Assembly (NCBI RefSeq): GCF_900104795.1
Contig: NZ_FNTG01000002.1
Coordinates: forward strand, 1 to 64,000
Direction: 5' to 3'
DNA from: Burkholderia sp. WP9
Lineage (GTDB): Bacteria > Pseudomonadota > Gammaproteobacteria > Burkholderiales > Burkholderiaceae
DNA: 64,000 nt
The notes beneath the pieces are model-generated. The model had not been told where the DNA came from. It ran no database searches and saw nothing but the letters and a program-made list of their open reading frames with translations. Positions 8,991 to 17,999 of this stretch are shown here, in pieces (position 1 is the stretch's first letter; every line of letters begins with the position of its first letter). The translations under genes were made by a program, and so were the position numbers.

Positions 8991-10898
8991 GTGCGCCGGG
9001 AGACCGGCAAGGAGTAAGTGGTGCAAGTCCACTGCGATGAAGGAATAGCGAACCACATCGGCCCCGAGCCGTGCGCAGGCATCCGCGAGGATGTCGGCGA
9101 AGCGTCGGCAGGGGTACGTGCAGGCCAGCCATTGAGCCACGATAGAAAACTGATTCCGGGTGCCGACGCTGTCTGTGTAGCGGAAGGCAAAACGTCTGAG
9201 CGCGCAATCGCGAGCGCCCGGATGACCCGGCGTGGTCGTAGAACCTGGCATGTGCGCACGCTCCTTGTTAGGGAACCGGGAGATCTCCAGTCTGGCCTGT
9301 CGCAGGATGGACAGGTCCGCATCGGGAAGGCGAGGAGCCGTAGCCGATGATGAACGGACGGGAGAAGTCAGACTCCGCCGTAGTAGCGATGAAGCCTGCG
9401 AACAAGGCTGGGGAACCAGCTGCGGAGTGGGTGGAGCCAAGGGCGGGGACCAAGGGGAACACGGGTCAGCCACACACGCACCGGGCGCAGAACCGGGCAA
9501 GCGTGCCACAGCGGCTGGAACGTGTACGGCAGGCTGCAAGACAGCGGAAGAAGGAGCGGTTCACCGCGCTTCTACACCACGTCACAGTCGACCGACTTCG
9601 GATGGCATTCTTTGCGCTCAAACGCAGTGCGGCTCCCGGAGTGGATGGCCTGACGTGGCGGTACTACGAGGCAGGACTGGAAGAGAATCTCCAGCGCCTG
9701 TTCTCGCAGGTACAGAGCGGAGCGTACCGGGCACTGCCTGTTCGGCGACAGTACATACCGAAGCCGGACGGCAAACAGCGCCCGCTGGGGATTGCCGCGC
9801 TGGAAGACAAGATCGTCCAGCGTGCGGTGGTGGAAGTGCTGAACGCGATATACGAGGAAGACTTTCTTGGTTTCTCGTACGGGTTTCGGCCCGGGCGTAG
9901 TCAACATGATGCGCTGGATGCGTTAGCGACGGCCATCACCCACACCCCGGTGAACTGGATTCTGGACGCGGACCTTCGGAGCTTCTTCGACTCGGTTAGC
10001 CAGAGTTGGCTAGTCCGTTTCATTGAGCACCGGATCGGCGACCAGCGCATCATCCGCCTTGTGCGCAAGTGGCTCAAGGCGGGTGTTCTGGAAGACGGAG
10101 AGCTGAGCGTCAGTGAGACCGGTACACCACAGGGATCAGTGGCTTCACCGCTGTTCGCGAACGTGTACCTGCACTATGTCTTCGATCTCTGGGCCAACCG
10201 GTGGCGACGGCGGGAAGCAACGGGCAACGTGATCATCCTGCGGTATGCGGATGACATCGTTGTCGGCTTCGAGCACGAAGCTGACGCGCGGCGCTTCTGG
10301 GACGCGATGCGATCGAGGCTGGAAGAGTTCTCGCTTGAGCTACATCCGGACAAGACGAGACTGCTGGAGTTCGGCCGCTATGCAGCGGTCAACCGCCAGA
10401 GACGGGGTCTTGGCCGACCGGAGACCTTCACCTTTCTGGGTTTCATCTTTATCTGCGGCAGATCTCGTCGCGGGGCTTTCCAGTTACAGCGGAAGACCCG
10501 AGGGGATCGCATGCGGGCGAGACTCAGGCAGATCAAGGAGGCGCTCCGGAAGCGCATGCACGAACCGATTCCAGTGCAAGGGCAATGGCTCAGGCAGGTG
10601 GTTCGCGGATACTTCGCGTATCACGCGGTGCCTACCAACTCGCGGGCACTCGTCGCATTCCGACATCACGTCACCGATCTATGGCGGCGCACGCTCCGGC
10701 GGCGCAGTCAGAAGGACGCCATGACGTGGGAGCGAATGAGACGAATCGCCAATGCCTGGCTTCCGCCCCCTCGAATCCTTCATCCGTGGCCTGATCGGCG
10801 CTTCGCCGTCAAACACCCGAGGTAGGAGCCCGGTGCCCGAATTGGGCACGCCGGGATCTGTGCGGGGGGTGCTCAGTAATGGGCATCCCTACCGCAAT
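8991..10898 (+). mobile_element. Group II intron, copy 2 (plus strand)
   Basis: Complete 1908-bp intron, GTGCGCC at 8991 to CTACCGCAAT at 10898, the mirror of copy 1 (each position p corresponds to 17849 minus p). Domain V is at about 10826-10858 (GAGCCCGGTGCCCG arm), and domain VI closes on the 3' end. AAAACGT at 9189-9195 can pair with GCGTTTT in the upstream exon and is a candidate EBS2; I cannot fix EBS1. The 3' exon is CCT, followed almost directly by the left inverted repeat of the IS110 element. Confidence 0.9.
9347..10825 (+). CDS. ltrA: Group II intron reverse transcriptase/maturase, copy 2
   Basis: The 492-residue product is identical to that of copy 1, with RYADD at about 299-303, a C-terminal maturase domain and no endonuclease domain. 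The overlapping open frames in the other phases are also identical between copies, so the nucleotide sequence is probably 100% conserved. It starts at ATGATGAACGG inside intron domain IV and ends just before domain V. Confidence 0.95.
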   Translation: MMNGREKSDSAVVAMKPANKAGEPAAEWVEPRAGTKGNTGQPHTHRAQNRASVPQRLERVRQAARQRKKERFTALLHHVTVDRLRMAFFALKRSAAPGVDGLTWRYYEAGLEENLQRLFSQVQSGAYRALPVRRQYIPKPDGKQRPLGIAALEDKIVQRAVVEVLNAIYEEDFLGFSYGFRPGRSQHDALDALATAITHTPVNWILDADLRSFFDSVSQSWLVRFIEHRIGDQRIIRLVRKWLKAGVLEDGELSVSETGTPQGSVASPLFANVYLHYVFDLWANRWRRREATGNVIILRYADDIVVGFEHEADARRFWDAMRSRLEEFSLELHPDKTRLLEFGRYAAVNRQRRGLGRPETFTFLGFIFICGRSRRGAFQLQRKTRGDRMRARLRQIKEALRKRMHEPIPVQGQWLRQVVRGYFAYHAVPTNSRALVAFRHHVTDLWRRTLRRRSQKDAMTWERMRRIANAWLPPPRILHPWPDRRFAVKHPR

Positions 10899-10917
10899 CC
10901 TTATATGGACACCGCCC

Positions 10918-11171
10918 GGTTTGCCAGATTGATCTTGATGTGATCTTAAAACGAGGTACCGGCTGCAGTCTTATATCCGGCCTGTGATGCAAGCCGAAGC
11001 CTGCGGGCCCTGATGGATTTCGCCGGGAACGTCCTCGTCTCGGTCACGCACTTTTAAGCGCAAGGCCGTGTTCAGGTTTGCGTTCCTGCGGTCCGACCTG
11101 TTTCGCCATCACATGTGAATCAACCTCAGCAACCTATCGGTACTCCCGTCTTTGCCTTGATGTTGGCCCGG
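10918..11171 (-). ncRNA. Candidate bridge/seek RNA region of the IS110-family element
   Basis: This is the 254-bp non-coding part between the transposase stop codon and the inverted repeat. In IS1111-type elements this position encodes the guide RNA that pairs with donor and target DNA. The RNA is inferred from position and family only; I have not folded it or identified the guide loops. Confidence 0.3.
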
Positions 11172-12194
11172 CTAGGCGGGTTTAATGCTTACATGATGTT
11201 TGTCGTACGTGCTTCCGTGCGCGAGAATAGCCCACACCGTGCGCGCCATCTTGTTGGCTAGGGCCACTGCCACCACATTGCCTGGTCGTCGCTCCTGGAT
11301 TGCCTTCTGCCAATCTCCCGGTACCTTGGTATGACACATGACGGAGCGCGCACCGTGGATCAGCAGCGTGCGCAGATAAGGATCACCCCGCTTCGATATC
11401 CCTCCCAGCCAGACCTTGCCACCGGTACCGCTTTGCCGGGGTACCAACCCGATGAACGACGCAAACTCACGACCTGACCTGAATGTCGATGCATCCCCAA
11501 TGGTGGCGACCAGTGCAGTTGCACTGAGCTTGCCAATCCCCGGGATTGCGGCGATAGCCTGGCATGCCGCCTCCTGTTTGTGCCACACGCTTATCTTGTT
11601 CTCCAGCTGATCAATATCCTGTTCGATGCTGTCGATCCGTTTCAACTGGTCCTGCAGACTGCTGATCATGGTTCCCGGCAGGGTGTCCTCGAGCTCCGCC
11701 ATGCGCGTCCGGATCTCGTTGAGTCCGGCGACGCGCCCGGCGCGGAACGACACACCGAACTCATACAGAAGGCCTCGTAACTGGTTCACCTGCATGGTCC
11801 GGAACTTGATCAGCAGCGAGCGCATTCGGTGTAAACCAAGCATCGCTTGCTGGTCTTCAGTCTTTGGAGCTACCGTTCGCATCTCCGGTTGCTGAACCGC
11901 CGTCCAGATTGCGCGCACATCAGCCGCGTCGGTCTTGTTCGTCTGAACGAACGGTCGGATGAACTTCGGATGTAACAGCACCACCTCGTGTCCAAGCGCT
12001 TTGATCTTGCGGGCCCACCAGTGGGCACTACCGCATGCTTCAAGCGCCACACGGCCCGCCGACCGCTGCGCTAGAAAGACTAATAGCTCATCGCGTCGGA
12101 AGCGCCGATTGGTTATCTCGCCGGATTGCGCATCGACCCAGTACATCTGGAAAACCAGCTTTGCAACATCCAGTCCGTATGTCGTAGCATTCAT
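11172..12194 (-). CDS. IS110-family transposase (DEDD recombinase)
   Basis: Intact 340-residue transposase. The N-terminal RuvC-like DEDD domain shows TYGLDVAKLVFQ (first Asp near residue 9), VALEACGSAHWWA (Glu) and KTDAADVRAIW (Asp pair). A coiled-coil middle leads to the C-terminal Tnp domain with IPGIGKLSATALVATIG and the serine-containing PRQSGTGGK. It recombines the element in an RNA-guided manner together with its non-coding RNA. Start 12194 (MNATTYGLDVAK) is preferred because the longer frame to 12245 adds 17 unrelated residues. Confidence 0.93.
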   Translation of the reverse strand: MNATTYGLDVAKLVFQMYWVDAQSGEITNRRFRRDELLVFLAQRSAGRVALEACGSAHWWARKIKALGHEVVLLHPKFIRPFVQTNKTDAADVRAIWTAVQQPEMRTVAPKTEDQQAMLGLHRMRSLLIKFRTMQVNQLRGLLYEFGVSFRAGRVAGLNEIRTRMAELEDTLPGTMISSLQDQLKRIDSIEQDIDQLENKISVWHKQEAACQAIAAIPGIGKLSATALVATIGDASTFRSGREFASFIGLVPRQSGTGGKVWLGGISKRGDPYLRTLLIHGARSVMCHTKVPGDWQKAIQERRPGNVVAVALANKMARTVWAILAHGSTYDKHHVSIKPA

Positions 12195-12621
12195 TTGGGC
12201 CCTCCGTTCCTCAAGTGGACGTGTCGAACTTCCACTCTGGCACATTGATGCCGATCGGTTCTGGAGGGCTCGTCACTCCTGTCGCGCTCGACGTCCCCGA
12301 AGGGAGGGCGGTGTCCATTCCATCTCGGTCGGGCTGAGACCATCCGCGCTTCAGGCTCATCGCCGCAAAGCGGTCATTGGTATTTCGCCTCCCGAAAGCG
12401 GCCGGTCGTCAACGCGCACTTCCGACCCGTTGCAGACAATTCGCTCGATTGCCCGAAGGGCTGATTTGCCGTTTGAACCGGTCGCTCGCGATGGGCGCTC
12501 GAATAGCTATTGATAGCCGGTAGGTGCTTGTCACCAATTTCACTATACTGGCTCGGATGCAACGGTATCGCCCGTTCCGCCTCTCGCCTACCAAATTGCT
12601 AACGATCCACGAAGACTGATC

Positions 12622-14832
12622 ATGCCGGAAACCCTCCATATCTCTGATCGCCCCGCAGAAACGGACGCCTTTGGGCGCAATCACTTCGCAAGATCGCTTG
12701 CGCGGTCCATCGTGTCCGTCGGAGCGGACGACGGTCTAGTGATTGGGATCGAGGGAAGCTGGGGTACAGGCAAGAGTACGGTGATCGGATTCATCAAAAA
12801 GCATCTAATAGATCCGAATAGTGACCACTCAAAGACCGTTATCGTCGAATTCAATCCATGGATGGTGAGCAACACAGGCGCGATGGTCGATGCGCTGGTC
12901 ACCCAGATCGCTGCGGCACTTAACGTGACGCTAGGCGCACAGGAAGAAAAACTAAAAGTGGGTGAGAAACTTCTGAGCTATATCGGACTGATCAAGCACC
13001 TCAAGTATCTGAAGTACGTGCCGGGAGTCAGCTTTGCAGGGCATATAGCCCAAGACGCGGCAGAAGCTGCGGAGGCAATTGCCGGAGGCGTAGAAGGTGC
13101 TCAGAAAGCGCTCGAAGATGTCGAAAAAATGCTTCCTCAGCTAGATCTAACCAGGAAAAAGGCCGAAGCAGTGGAAGCGCTTCGAAAGCTCAATCGCAAC
13201 ATCGTGGTGATCGTGGATGATCTCGACCGATTGCCAGAGGACGAAATTCAACTCGTCGTGCAAACGATAAAGGCAGTCGCAGATTTTCCTCGAACTACCT
13301 ATCTCCTAGCATATGACCGCGAGATCGTTGCGGCCGCTTTGGGAGGCGGCAACGTTGCCAGAGGGCAATCATATCTAGAAAAAATCGTCCAAGTCGCATA
13401 TCCAATACCGCCCTTGTTTCGATATCAACTTCGTGGATTCCTCGATACGAAGTTGCAGGAGCTTTTCACGGGCATCCATATCGAACTGCGCGACTACGAA
13501 TCAGCCATCTATCAATCGGGGATGCAAGTCGTTACATATATCGCACGTCACCCTCGGGACATCGTTCGGCTCTTGAACCGCCTTCTGCTAAGTCTTCCAG
13601 CAACGCGCGGCGAAGTAAACGCAGTTGATGTGATCGTCTTCGAGGCAATCTCCCAGCGCTTTCCAAGCATTCGCGACAGCGTACATCGTCACCCTACGGA
13701 TTTCATAGGGCAATCATTTAGAGGCGATTCTGGAGTCGAAGACGCCGCAGCTGGAGTGACTGACTGGGGCACATGGACCGATTCCCTAAAACAGCAACAC
13801 GAGCATCCGTGGGAGAAGCATCTGCCAATAGATGAGTCCGAGCGTGACGTTGCAAGAAGGGCATGCGCTTTTCTATTCGCGGTGACCCCCGACAAGCAAA
13901 GGAAAGTGCCCGAAGATGAGCTTCGCATGGTTGATCCGGACCGGCTCGCACGCTTCTTTCGAATGGCCTCACTGGACAGCGTTCCAGAAGCCGCCAGCAT
14001 CCATCAATATTTAGAGAACGCCGACTTCCTTGAGGAAGCGCTGACGACCTGCAACTACACCGACCTCGCGTTTTTACTTGAATGGATCTTCAATTACACG
14101 CCTTCATGCCACTCCCTCGCTGCATACGGCAGCATTGAGAAGCTTGTCGATGCAGCATCGAAAGTTCTAGCGGGAGGCGAGCTCACAGACGGGTTAGCAG
14201 AGCTGTTTGGCAAGGTGATTTTGCGACTCGTGAGACGAGCGCCCGACGAAGAGCGCTCCAAGTGTCTCAGCCAGATAGCCAGCAATGGTCCCTTGTCAAT
14301 CGCTGAGATCGTTTTGCTCGAAGCAGCCGCAGAACAAGGGAAGTGGATCATACGTCCGGAAATGTTATTGCCGCGAGAGCAACAATTGATCCCAGACAGT
14401 CAGGCGGTTGATAGCGCTATAGTGGTATGGTCAGATCGCGTGCGAAAAAGTGCGTCGGATGGGGATTTGATCAACGAGACGCGAGTACATTCGATCCTAT
14501 ATCGCTTTGCACAATTGAATTTCGCATACGACGAAACCTACAAGATCGTAAGTGGCATTTGCTCGACTGATGATGGGCTCAGGAAGTTTCTCTCAGTTCA
14601 CGTTGAAGATAGTTTGTTCAATAGCCTTGAAAGCTTCAGTTTGATTGCAGATGCGAACTATCTAGCAGGACGCATACGCGGTTCAGGTATGAGCGACGAG
14701 TATGCATGGCTAGCAAACCTCATCAGCAGTGGAGATTATCCGCGCGCGATCGACGAACAAGCTAACCGATTGAAGGGGCTAAATCGCGCACAGCTAGAAC
14801 AAACAAGAGTGCGATCACGTATTCCCACTTGA
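12622..14832 (+). CDS. KAP-family P-loop NTPase
   Basis: 736-residue STAND-like NTPase of the KAP family (PF07693 type). The Walker A motif is GSWGTGKST at about 45-53. The Walker B motif is VIVDDLDRLPEDEI at about 197-210, followed by the sensor-like TYLLAYDREIVAAALGG. No transmembrane insertion is obvious, so it is probably soluble or peripheral, unlike many bacterial KAP proteins. Its base composition is visibly lower in GC than its neighbours, and the only adjacent gene is the IS110 transposase, which suggests horizontal acquisition. Several KAP proteins take part in phage exclusion or defence (PifA is the classical case), but no partner effector gene is present, so the role is inference. 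No RBS decides the start; ATG 12622 fits the family. Confidence 0.85.
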   Translation: MPETLHISDRPAETDAFGRNHFARSLARSIVSVGADDGLVIGIEGSWGTGKSTVIGFIKKHLIDPNSDHSKTVIVEFNPWMVSNTGAMVDALVTQIAAALNVTLGAQEEKLKVGEKLLSYIGLIKHLKYLKYVPGVSFAGHIAQDAAEAAEAIAGGVEGAQKALEDVEKMLPQLDLTRKKAEAVEALRKLNRNIVVIVDDLDRLPEDEIQLVVQTIKAVADFPRTTYLLAYDREIVAAALGGGNVARGQSYLEKIVQVAYPIPPLFRYQLRGFLDTKLQELFTGIHIELRDYESAIYQSGMQVVTYIARHPRDIVRLLNRLLLSLPATRGEVNAVDVIVFEAISQRFPSIRDSVHRHPTDFIGQSFRGDSGVEDAAAGVTDWGTWTDSLKQQHEHPWEKHLPIDESERDVARRACAFLFAVTPDKQRKVPEDELRMVDPDRLARFFRMASLDSVPEAASIHQYLENADFLEEALTTCNYTDLAFLLEWIFNYTPSCHSLAAYGSIEKLVDAASKVLAGGELTDGLAELFGKVILRLVRRAPDEERSKCLSQIASNGPLSIAEIVLLEAAAEQGKWIIRPEMLLPREQQLIPDSQAVDSAIVVWSDRVRKSASDGDLINETRVHSILYRFAQLNFAYDETYKIVSGICSTDDGLRKFLSVHVEDSLFNSLESFSLIADANYLAGRIRGSGMSDEYAWLANLISSGDYPRAIDEQANRLKGLNRAQLEQTRVRSRIPT

Positions 14833-15486
14833 GGGATAAGCAATTCCCTACAAGCGGGGTAGACGCACGACGAAAACGTTCGACCTGCTTTCAAATGACT
14901 GAACCCGGTGAACAAGCGGACGATCGCTGACGAGCTACGGAGGGCCGCTGCTGGCCGGGTTGAGGCGATGCCACCGGCAATTTGCTCGCTGGAAACCGGC
15001 CGTTGAGCAGGGGCGGACGAGACCTTAGCGATTCAAATTGAATGGCGACCTCGAACGGCGGCTCATGGCCGGTTGTATCCGTTCGGCGAGGACGCCACAA
15101 AGCGGCCGTTGGCGTCGAGCGAACCTGCGAATGGCTGCTCACCGTGGCGGTTGCTGAACGAGTACAGTCGGCCATGAAGAGACAGCTGTTCGGCGCCACC
15201 GAATGGCCGGTCATGGCGCCATGGCAGCCATTTAAAGCATCGATGGTCCGTGTCTCTATCGCCGTGCCCCCCCGCTGTCCCCTGGCGAATCCCAAGTAGA
15301 TCGAAGTCAGGTATCTGAGTCAGTATTTTCGAGGCTACTTCGAGCAGCAGCCAGCACGGCCTCAGACAGCGTCGACAGCAGGGGAGAATCGACCTCTGCA
15401 ATTGCTACGAGTCGTGATGCGCCTGCGATCCTCACCTGTCAACTTGTCATCGGGATATCCTTTCCAATCCTGAGTCCAGCGCGCGT
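14833..15486. other. Gene-free 650 bp of degenerate repeat-like sequence
   Basis: No credible gene on either strand. The stretch is full of short motifs such as GGCCGGT, GCGGCCGTTG and CGAACCTGCGAATGGC, resembling the degenerate intergenic repeats elsewhere in the window. It separates the KAP gene from the 3' end of the acyl-CoA cluster. Confidence 0.5.
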
Positions 15487-16323
15487 TCAATCCAGCGGCA
15501 CCGTAAGCCGGTCGATTACGGCCCGCGTCTCGGGCCGCACGCCACGCCACCACGCGAAGGCCTCTGCTGCCTGCTCGACCAGCATGCCGACTCCGTCCGC
15601 GACGTGCTGGACACCCGCATTGCGCGCGAGTCGCAAGAAGGGCGTCAGGCGCTTTCCGTAGGCCAGATCATAAGCCGCGCCCGTTGGACTGAACACGCTC
15701 GGTGGAACGGGCGGCAGATCGCCGGTGAGACTGGCCGAAGTCGCGTTGACCACCAGATCGAACTGTCCCATGGCCTCGAGATCGCCGTAGCCACAGGCGA
15801 GTAGTGGGCCGCCGGCGACGACCTGCGCGACCAGCGCCTTGCCCTTCGCCAGGTCCCGGTTCGCGACGACCAGTTCCGCAGGCTGCGCGGCGAGGAAGGG
15901 CAGCAATGCGCCACGCACCGCGCCGCCTGCGCCGAGGATCAGCACGCGCTTGCCGCTCATCGGCAGTTTCAGATTGACCTTGATATCGCGCAACAGGCCT
16001 ACGCCGTCGAAGTTCTCGGCGATGATCCGGCCGTCCCTGAAGCTCAGCGCGTTGGCTGCGCCCGCCAGTTCCGCCCGTTCGCTTTGCTCGTCGGCCATGG
16101 CGAAGGCCTTCAGCTTGAACGGCGCGGTCACGTTCATGCCTTTGCCGCCCGCCGCAATGAACGCACGCACAGTTGCTGCGAATGCGTCCTGCGGCTCCAG
16201 TGGACCTTCGATGGCCGTATAGGCCATGTCCTGCTGCGTCTCCTGTGCAAAGAGACCGTGGATCAGCGGTGATTTCGTGTGTCCGATCGGGTTGCCGATC
16301 ACTGCGTACTGGTCGCTCATCAT
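15487..16323 (-). CDS. Shikimate dehydrogenase-like (AroE-family) oxidoreductase
   Basis: 278-residue NAD(P)-dependent dehydrogenase of the AroE/YdiB fold. The N-terminal substrate domain has VIGNPIGHTKSPLIH (about 8-22) and GMNVTAPFK with the catalytic Lys (about 70). The Rossmann domain has VLILGAGGAVRG (about 135) and NRDLAKGKAL. It is the last gene of a CaiB/MaoC/KPR-like cluster, so it more likely acts on a shikimate-like or hydroxy-acid catabolite than in chorismate biosynthesis. Its start overlaps the stop codon of the CoA-transferase gene (ATGATGAGC), so translational coupling is likely. A longer frame to 16899 is only the antisense-like reading of the upstream gene. Confidence 0.85.
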   Translation of the reverse strand: MMSDQYAVIGNPIGHTKSPLIHGLFAQETQQDMAYTAIEGPLEPQDAFAATVRAFIAAGGKGMNVTAPFKLKAFAMADEQSERAELAGAANALSFRDGRIIAENFDGVGLLRDIKVNLKLPMSGKRVLILGAGGAVRGALLPFLAAQPAELVVANRDLAKGKALVAQVVAGGPLLACGYGDLEAMGQFDLVVNATSASLTGDLPPVPPSVFSPTGAAYDLAYGKRLTPFLRLARNAGVQHVADGVGMLVEQAAEAFAWWRGVRPETRAVIDRLTVPLD

Positions 16324-17540
16324 GGCCTCACTTTTGAATACAACACGCCGTCGGCTTGCATCGCGTCGATTTCGGCGGCGTCGAAGCCCAGCGCTTGCGC
16401 CACTTCCGCGTTGTGCTGACCGAGGTCTGGCGCGACCTCGCGGATCGTCGTGTCGCAGTCGGAGAAACGAAAGGGCAGGTTCGGCATGCGCAATTTGCCG
16501 TAGCGCGGATGCTCCTGCTCGACCACCATGCCGCGCGCGACGATCTGCGGATCGGCAAGCACTTCGTCGATGCGCTGCACCTTGGCGCACGGCACGTCGA
16601 CGCCATCCAGCATCTCGAGCACCTGCGCAACGGGTTGGCTGGCCACCCAGGGCTTTACGACGGACAGAATGTCCACGCGGTTCGCATTGCGGCCTGCGAG
16701 CGTGTGAAAGCGAGTGTCGGCGCCGAAGCCGGGCGGGCCGCCCTGTGCTTCGACGAGCGCTGCGAAGCGCTTCCACGCATCGTCCACCTGCGCGGCGATG
16801 ACGAGGTCGCCGTCGGCGGCACGGAATACGCCGTACAGCGTCGACGTGGGCATGTCGTGACCCGTCTGCTCCGGAAGGATGCCCTGCATCGTGTAGCACT
16901 GCACCGCGTACTCGTGCATCGACAGCAGCGTGTCGTACAGCGCCATGTCGATATGCTGTCCGCGGCCGCTCTTCACGCGACCAAGCAGCGCGGCGTTGAT
17001 CGCCGCCACCGCGTGAATGCCCGTGTACATGTCGCCGAGCGAAATGCGCATCAGCGGCGGCGGTTCGCCGGGCGTGCCGATCATCTGCATGATCCCGCTC
17101 TTTGCTTCGGCAATCAGACCGAAGCCGGCGCGATGCGCATCGGGTCCCGTATGGCCATAAGCCGAGATCGAGCAGTAGACCAGTTTCGGATTGCGCGCGG
17201 ACAGTTCGTCATAACCCAGCCCGAGTTTGTTCAGCGCGCCCGGCCGGTAGTTCTCGACGAACACATCCGCCGAGTCGCACAGCCGTTGCATGAACTCTTT
17301 CCCGCGCGGGTCGCGCATATTGACGCAGACGCCGCGCTTGCCCATGTTGAGTTGCAGGAAGTAGCCACTCTGTTCGTCATCCAGCACCGTGGCATGCTGA
17401 CGTCCCGCATCGCCGCTGCCGGGACGCTCGACCTTGATGACCTCGGCGCCCAGCGCCGCGAGACAGCGCCCGACATACGGACCGGCCAGAAAATGGCTGT
17501 AATCGACAACGCGAATACCTTCAAGAGGACGTGCCTGCAT
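16320..17540 (-). CDS. CaiB/BaiF family (type III) CoA-transferase
   Basis: 406-residue type III CoA-transferase, which moves CoA between carboxylic acids through an aspartyl-CoA anhydride. Visible landmarks are the N-terminal LEGIRVVDYSHFLAGPYVGRCLAALGAEVIKVE, GVCVNMRDPRGKEF, ENYRPGAL, and RISLGDMYTGIHA, which holds the catalytic Asp near residue 166. Length and architecture are complete. It shares bases with the MaoC stop upstream and the AroE-like start downstream, so it is part of a tight operon. The acid substrate is unknown; with MaoC and dehydrogenases nearby it probably activates an organic acid for beta-oxidation-like breakdown. Confidence 0.92.
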   Translation of the reverse strand: MQARPLEGIRVVDYSHFLAGPYVGRCLAALGAEVIKVERPGSGDAGRQHATVLDDEQSGYFLQLNMGKRGVCVNMRDPRGKEFMQRLCDSADVFVENYRPGALNKLGLGYDELSARNPKLVYCSISAYGHTGPDAHRAGFGLIAEAKSGIMQMIGTPGEPPPLMRISLGDMYTGIHAVAAINAALLGRVKSGRGQHIDMALYDTLLSMHEYAVQCYTMQGILPEQTGHDMPTSTLYGVFRAADGDLVIAAQVDDAWKRFAALVEAQGGPPGFGADTRFHTLAGRNANRVDILSVVKPWVASQPVAQVLEMLDGVDVPCAKVQRIDEVLADPQIVARGMVVEQEHPRYGKLRMPNLPFRFSDCDTTIREVAPDLGQHNAEVAQALGFDAAEIDAMQADGVLYSKVRP

Positions 17541-17998
17541 CAGAATGCTCCCGGGCGGCGCGGCACCATCAGACGATGCTCGCCATGCTGGACGACCTTG
17601 CCTTCCTGATTGACCAACTCGGATGGGAGCACCACGATCCCCCAGCCAGGGCGACTCTTGCTCGCGCGCATTGTGCCGATGCGGAACTTGACGTGCAGCA
17701 CGTCGTTGACCTTGATGGGCAGATTGAAGTCCCATGTCCAGCCGAGCGACATACCCGGCAGGAAACGGTAATCGCTTTGCGTTTTGAGGCCATCGGCGAT
17801 AGACAGGCCAAACAGACCGTGAGCGACGATCGAACCGAAGTGGCTCGCATTCGCGTAATCCTCGTCGACATGGACGGGCGTGTGGTCGCCTGTGAGGTCG
17901 GCGTAGGCCAGGATGCGTTGTTTGGTAACGGTATAAGTCGGGCTCACGCACTGATCGCCTTCGCGGGCGTCGTCCCAGTATTTTTCAATGATCGTCAT
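17540..17998 (-). CDS. MaoC-family (hot-dog) enoyl-CoA hydratase
   Basis: 152-residue single hot-dog domain. The hydratase signature ADLTGDHTPVHVDEDYA (about 32-48) carries the catalytic Asp and His, and IVAHGLFGLSIADGL follows. It would hydrate an enoyl-CoA to a 3-hydroxyacyl-CoA. ATG 17998 (MTIIEKYW) is used; upstream residues are not MaoC-like. The stop codon overlaps the ATG of the CaiB gene, and the VOC gene ends 2 bp upstream of the start. Confidence 0.9.
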   Translation of the reverse strand: MTIIEKYWDDAREGDQCVSPTYTVTKQRILAYADLTGDHTPVHVDEDYANASHFGSIVAHGLFGLSIADGLKTQSDYRFLPGMSLGWTWDFNLPIKVNDVLHVKFRIGTMRASKSRPGWGIVVLPSELVNQEGKVVQHGEHRLMVPRRPGAF

Positions 17999-17999
17999 G

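Larger units (their letters stand above)
10903..12320 (-). mobile_element. IS110-family element, IS1111-like, with subterminal inverted repeats
   Basis: A 13-bp perfect inverted repeat, ATGGACACCGCCC at 10905-10917 and GGGCGGTGTCCAT at 12306-12318, brackets an intact transposase gene, giving an element of about 1.4 kb. Subterminal inverted repeats and a long non-coding region downstream of the transposase (254 bp, against 111 bp upstream) are the IS1111-subgroup layout. The exact ends are uncertain because these elements make no clear target duplication. Its left end lies within a few bases of the 3' exon junction of intron copy 2. Confidence 0.75.

Noticed and set aside
8310..9539. Open frames of 220-235 codons at the 5' parts of both introns
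   Set aside because: They translate the structured group II intron RNA (domains I-IV) and are mirror images in both copies; no protein family fits.
7024..10825. Reverse transcriptases as retron or diversity-generating retroelement
   Set aside because: Each reverse transcriptase lies inside a complete group II intron with domains V and VI and a maturase domain; no template repeat or msr/msd-like gene is present.
16324..16899. N-terminal 190-residue extension of the AroE-like gene
   Set aside because: The extension is Arg-rich low-complexity translation of the CaiB gene in another frame; the real gene starts at MMSDQYAVIG with CaiB-stop overlap.
17541..17951. N-terminal extension of the CaiB/BaiF gene
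   Set aside because: It lies over the MaoC gene in another frame and lacks family similarity; CaiB proteins begin about ten residues before GIRVVDYSHFLAGP.
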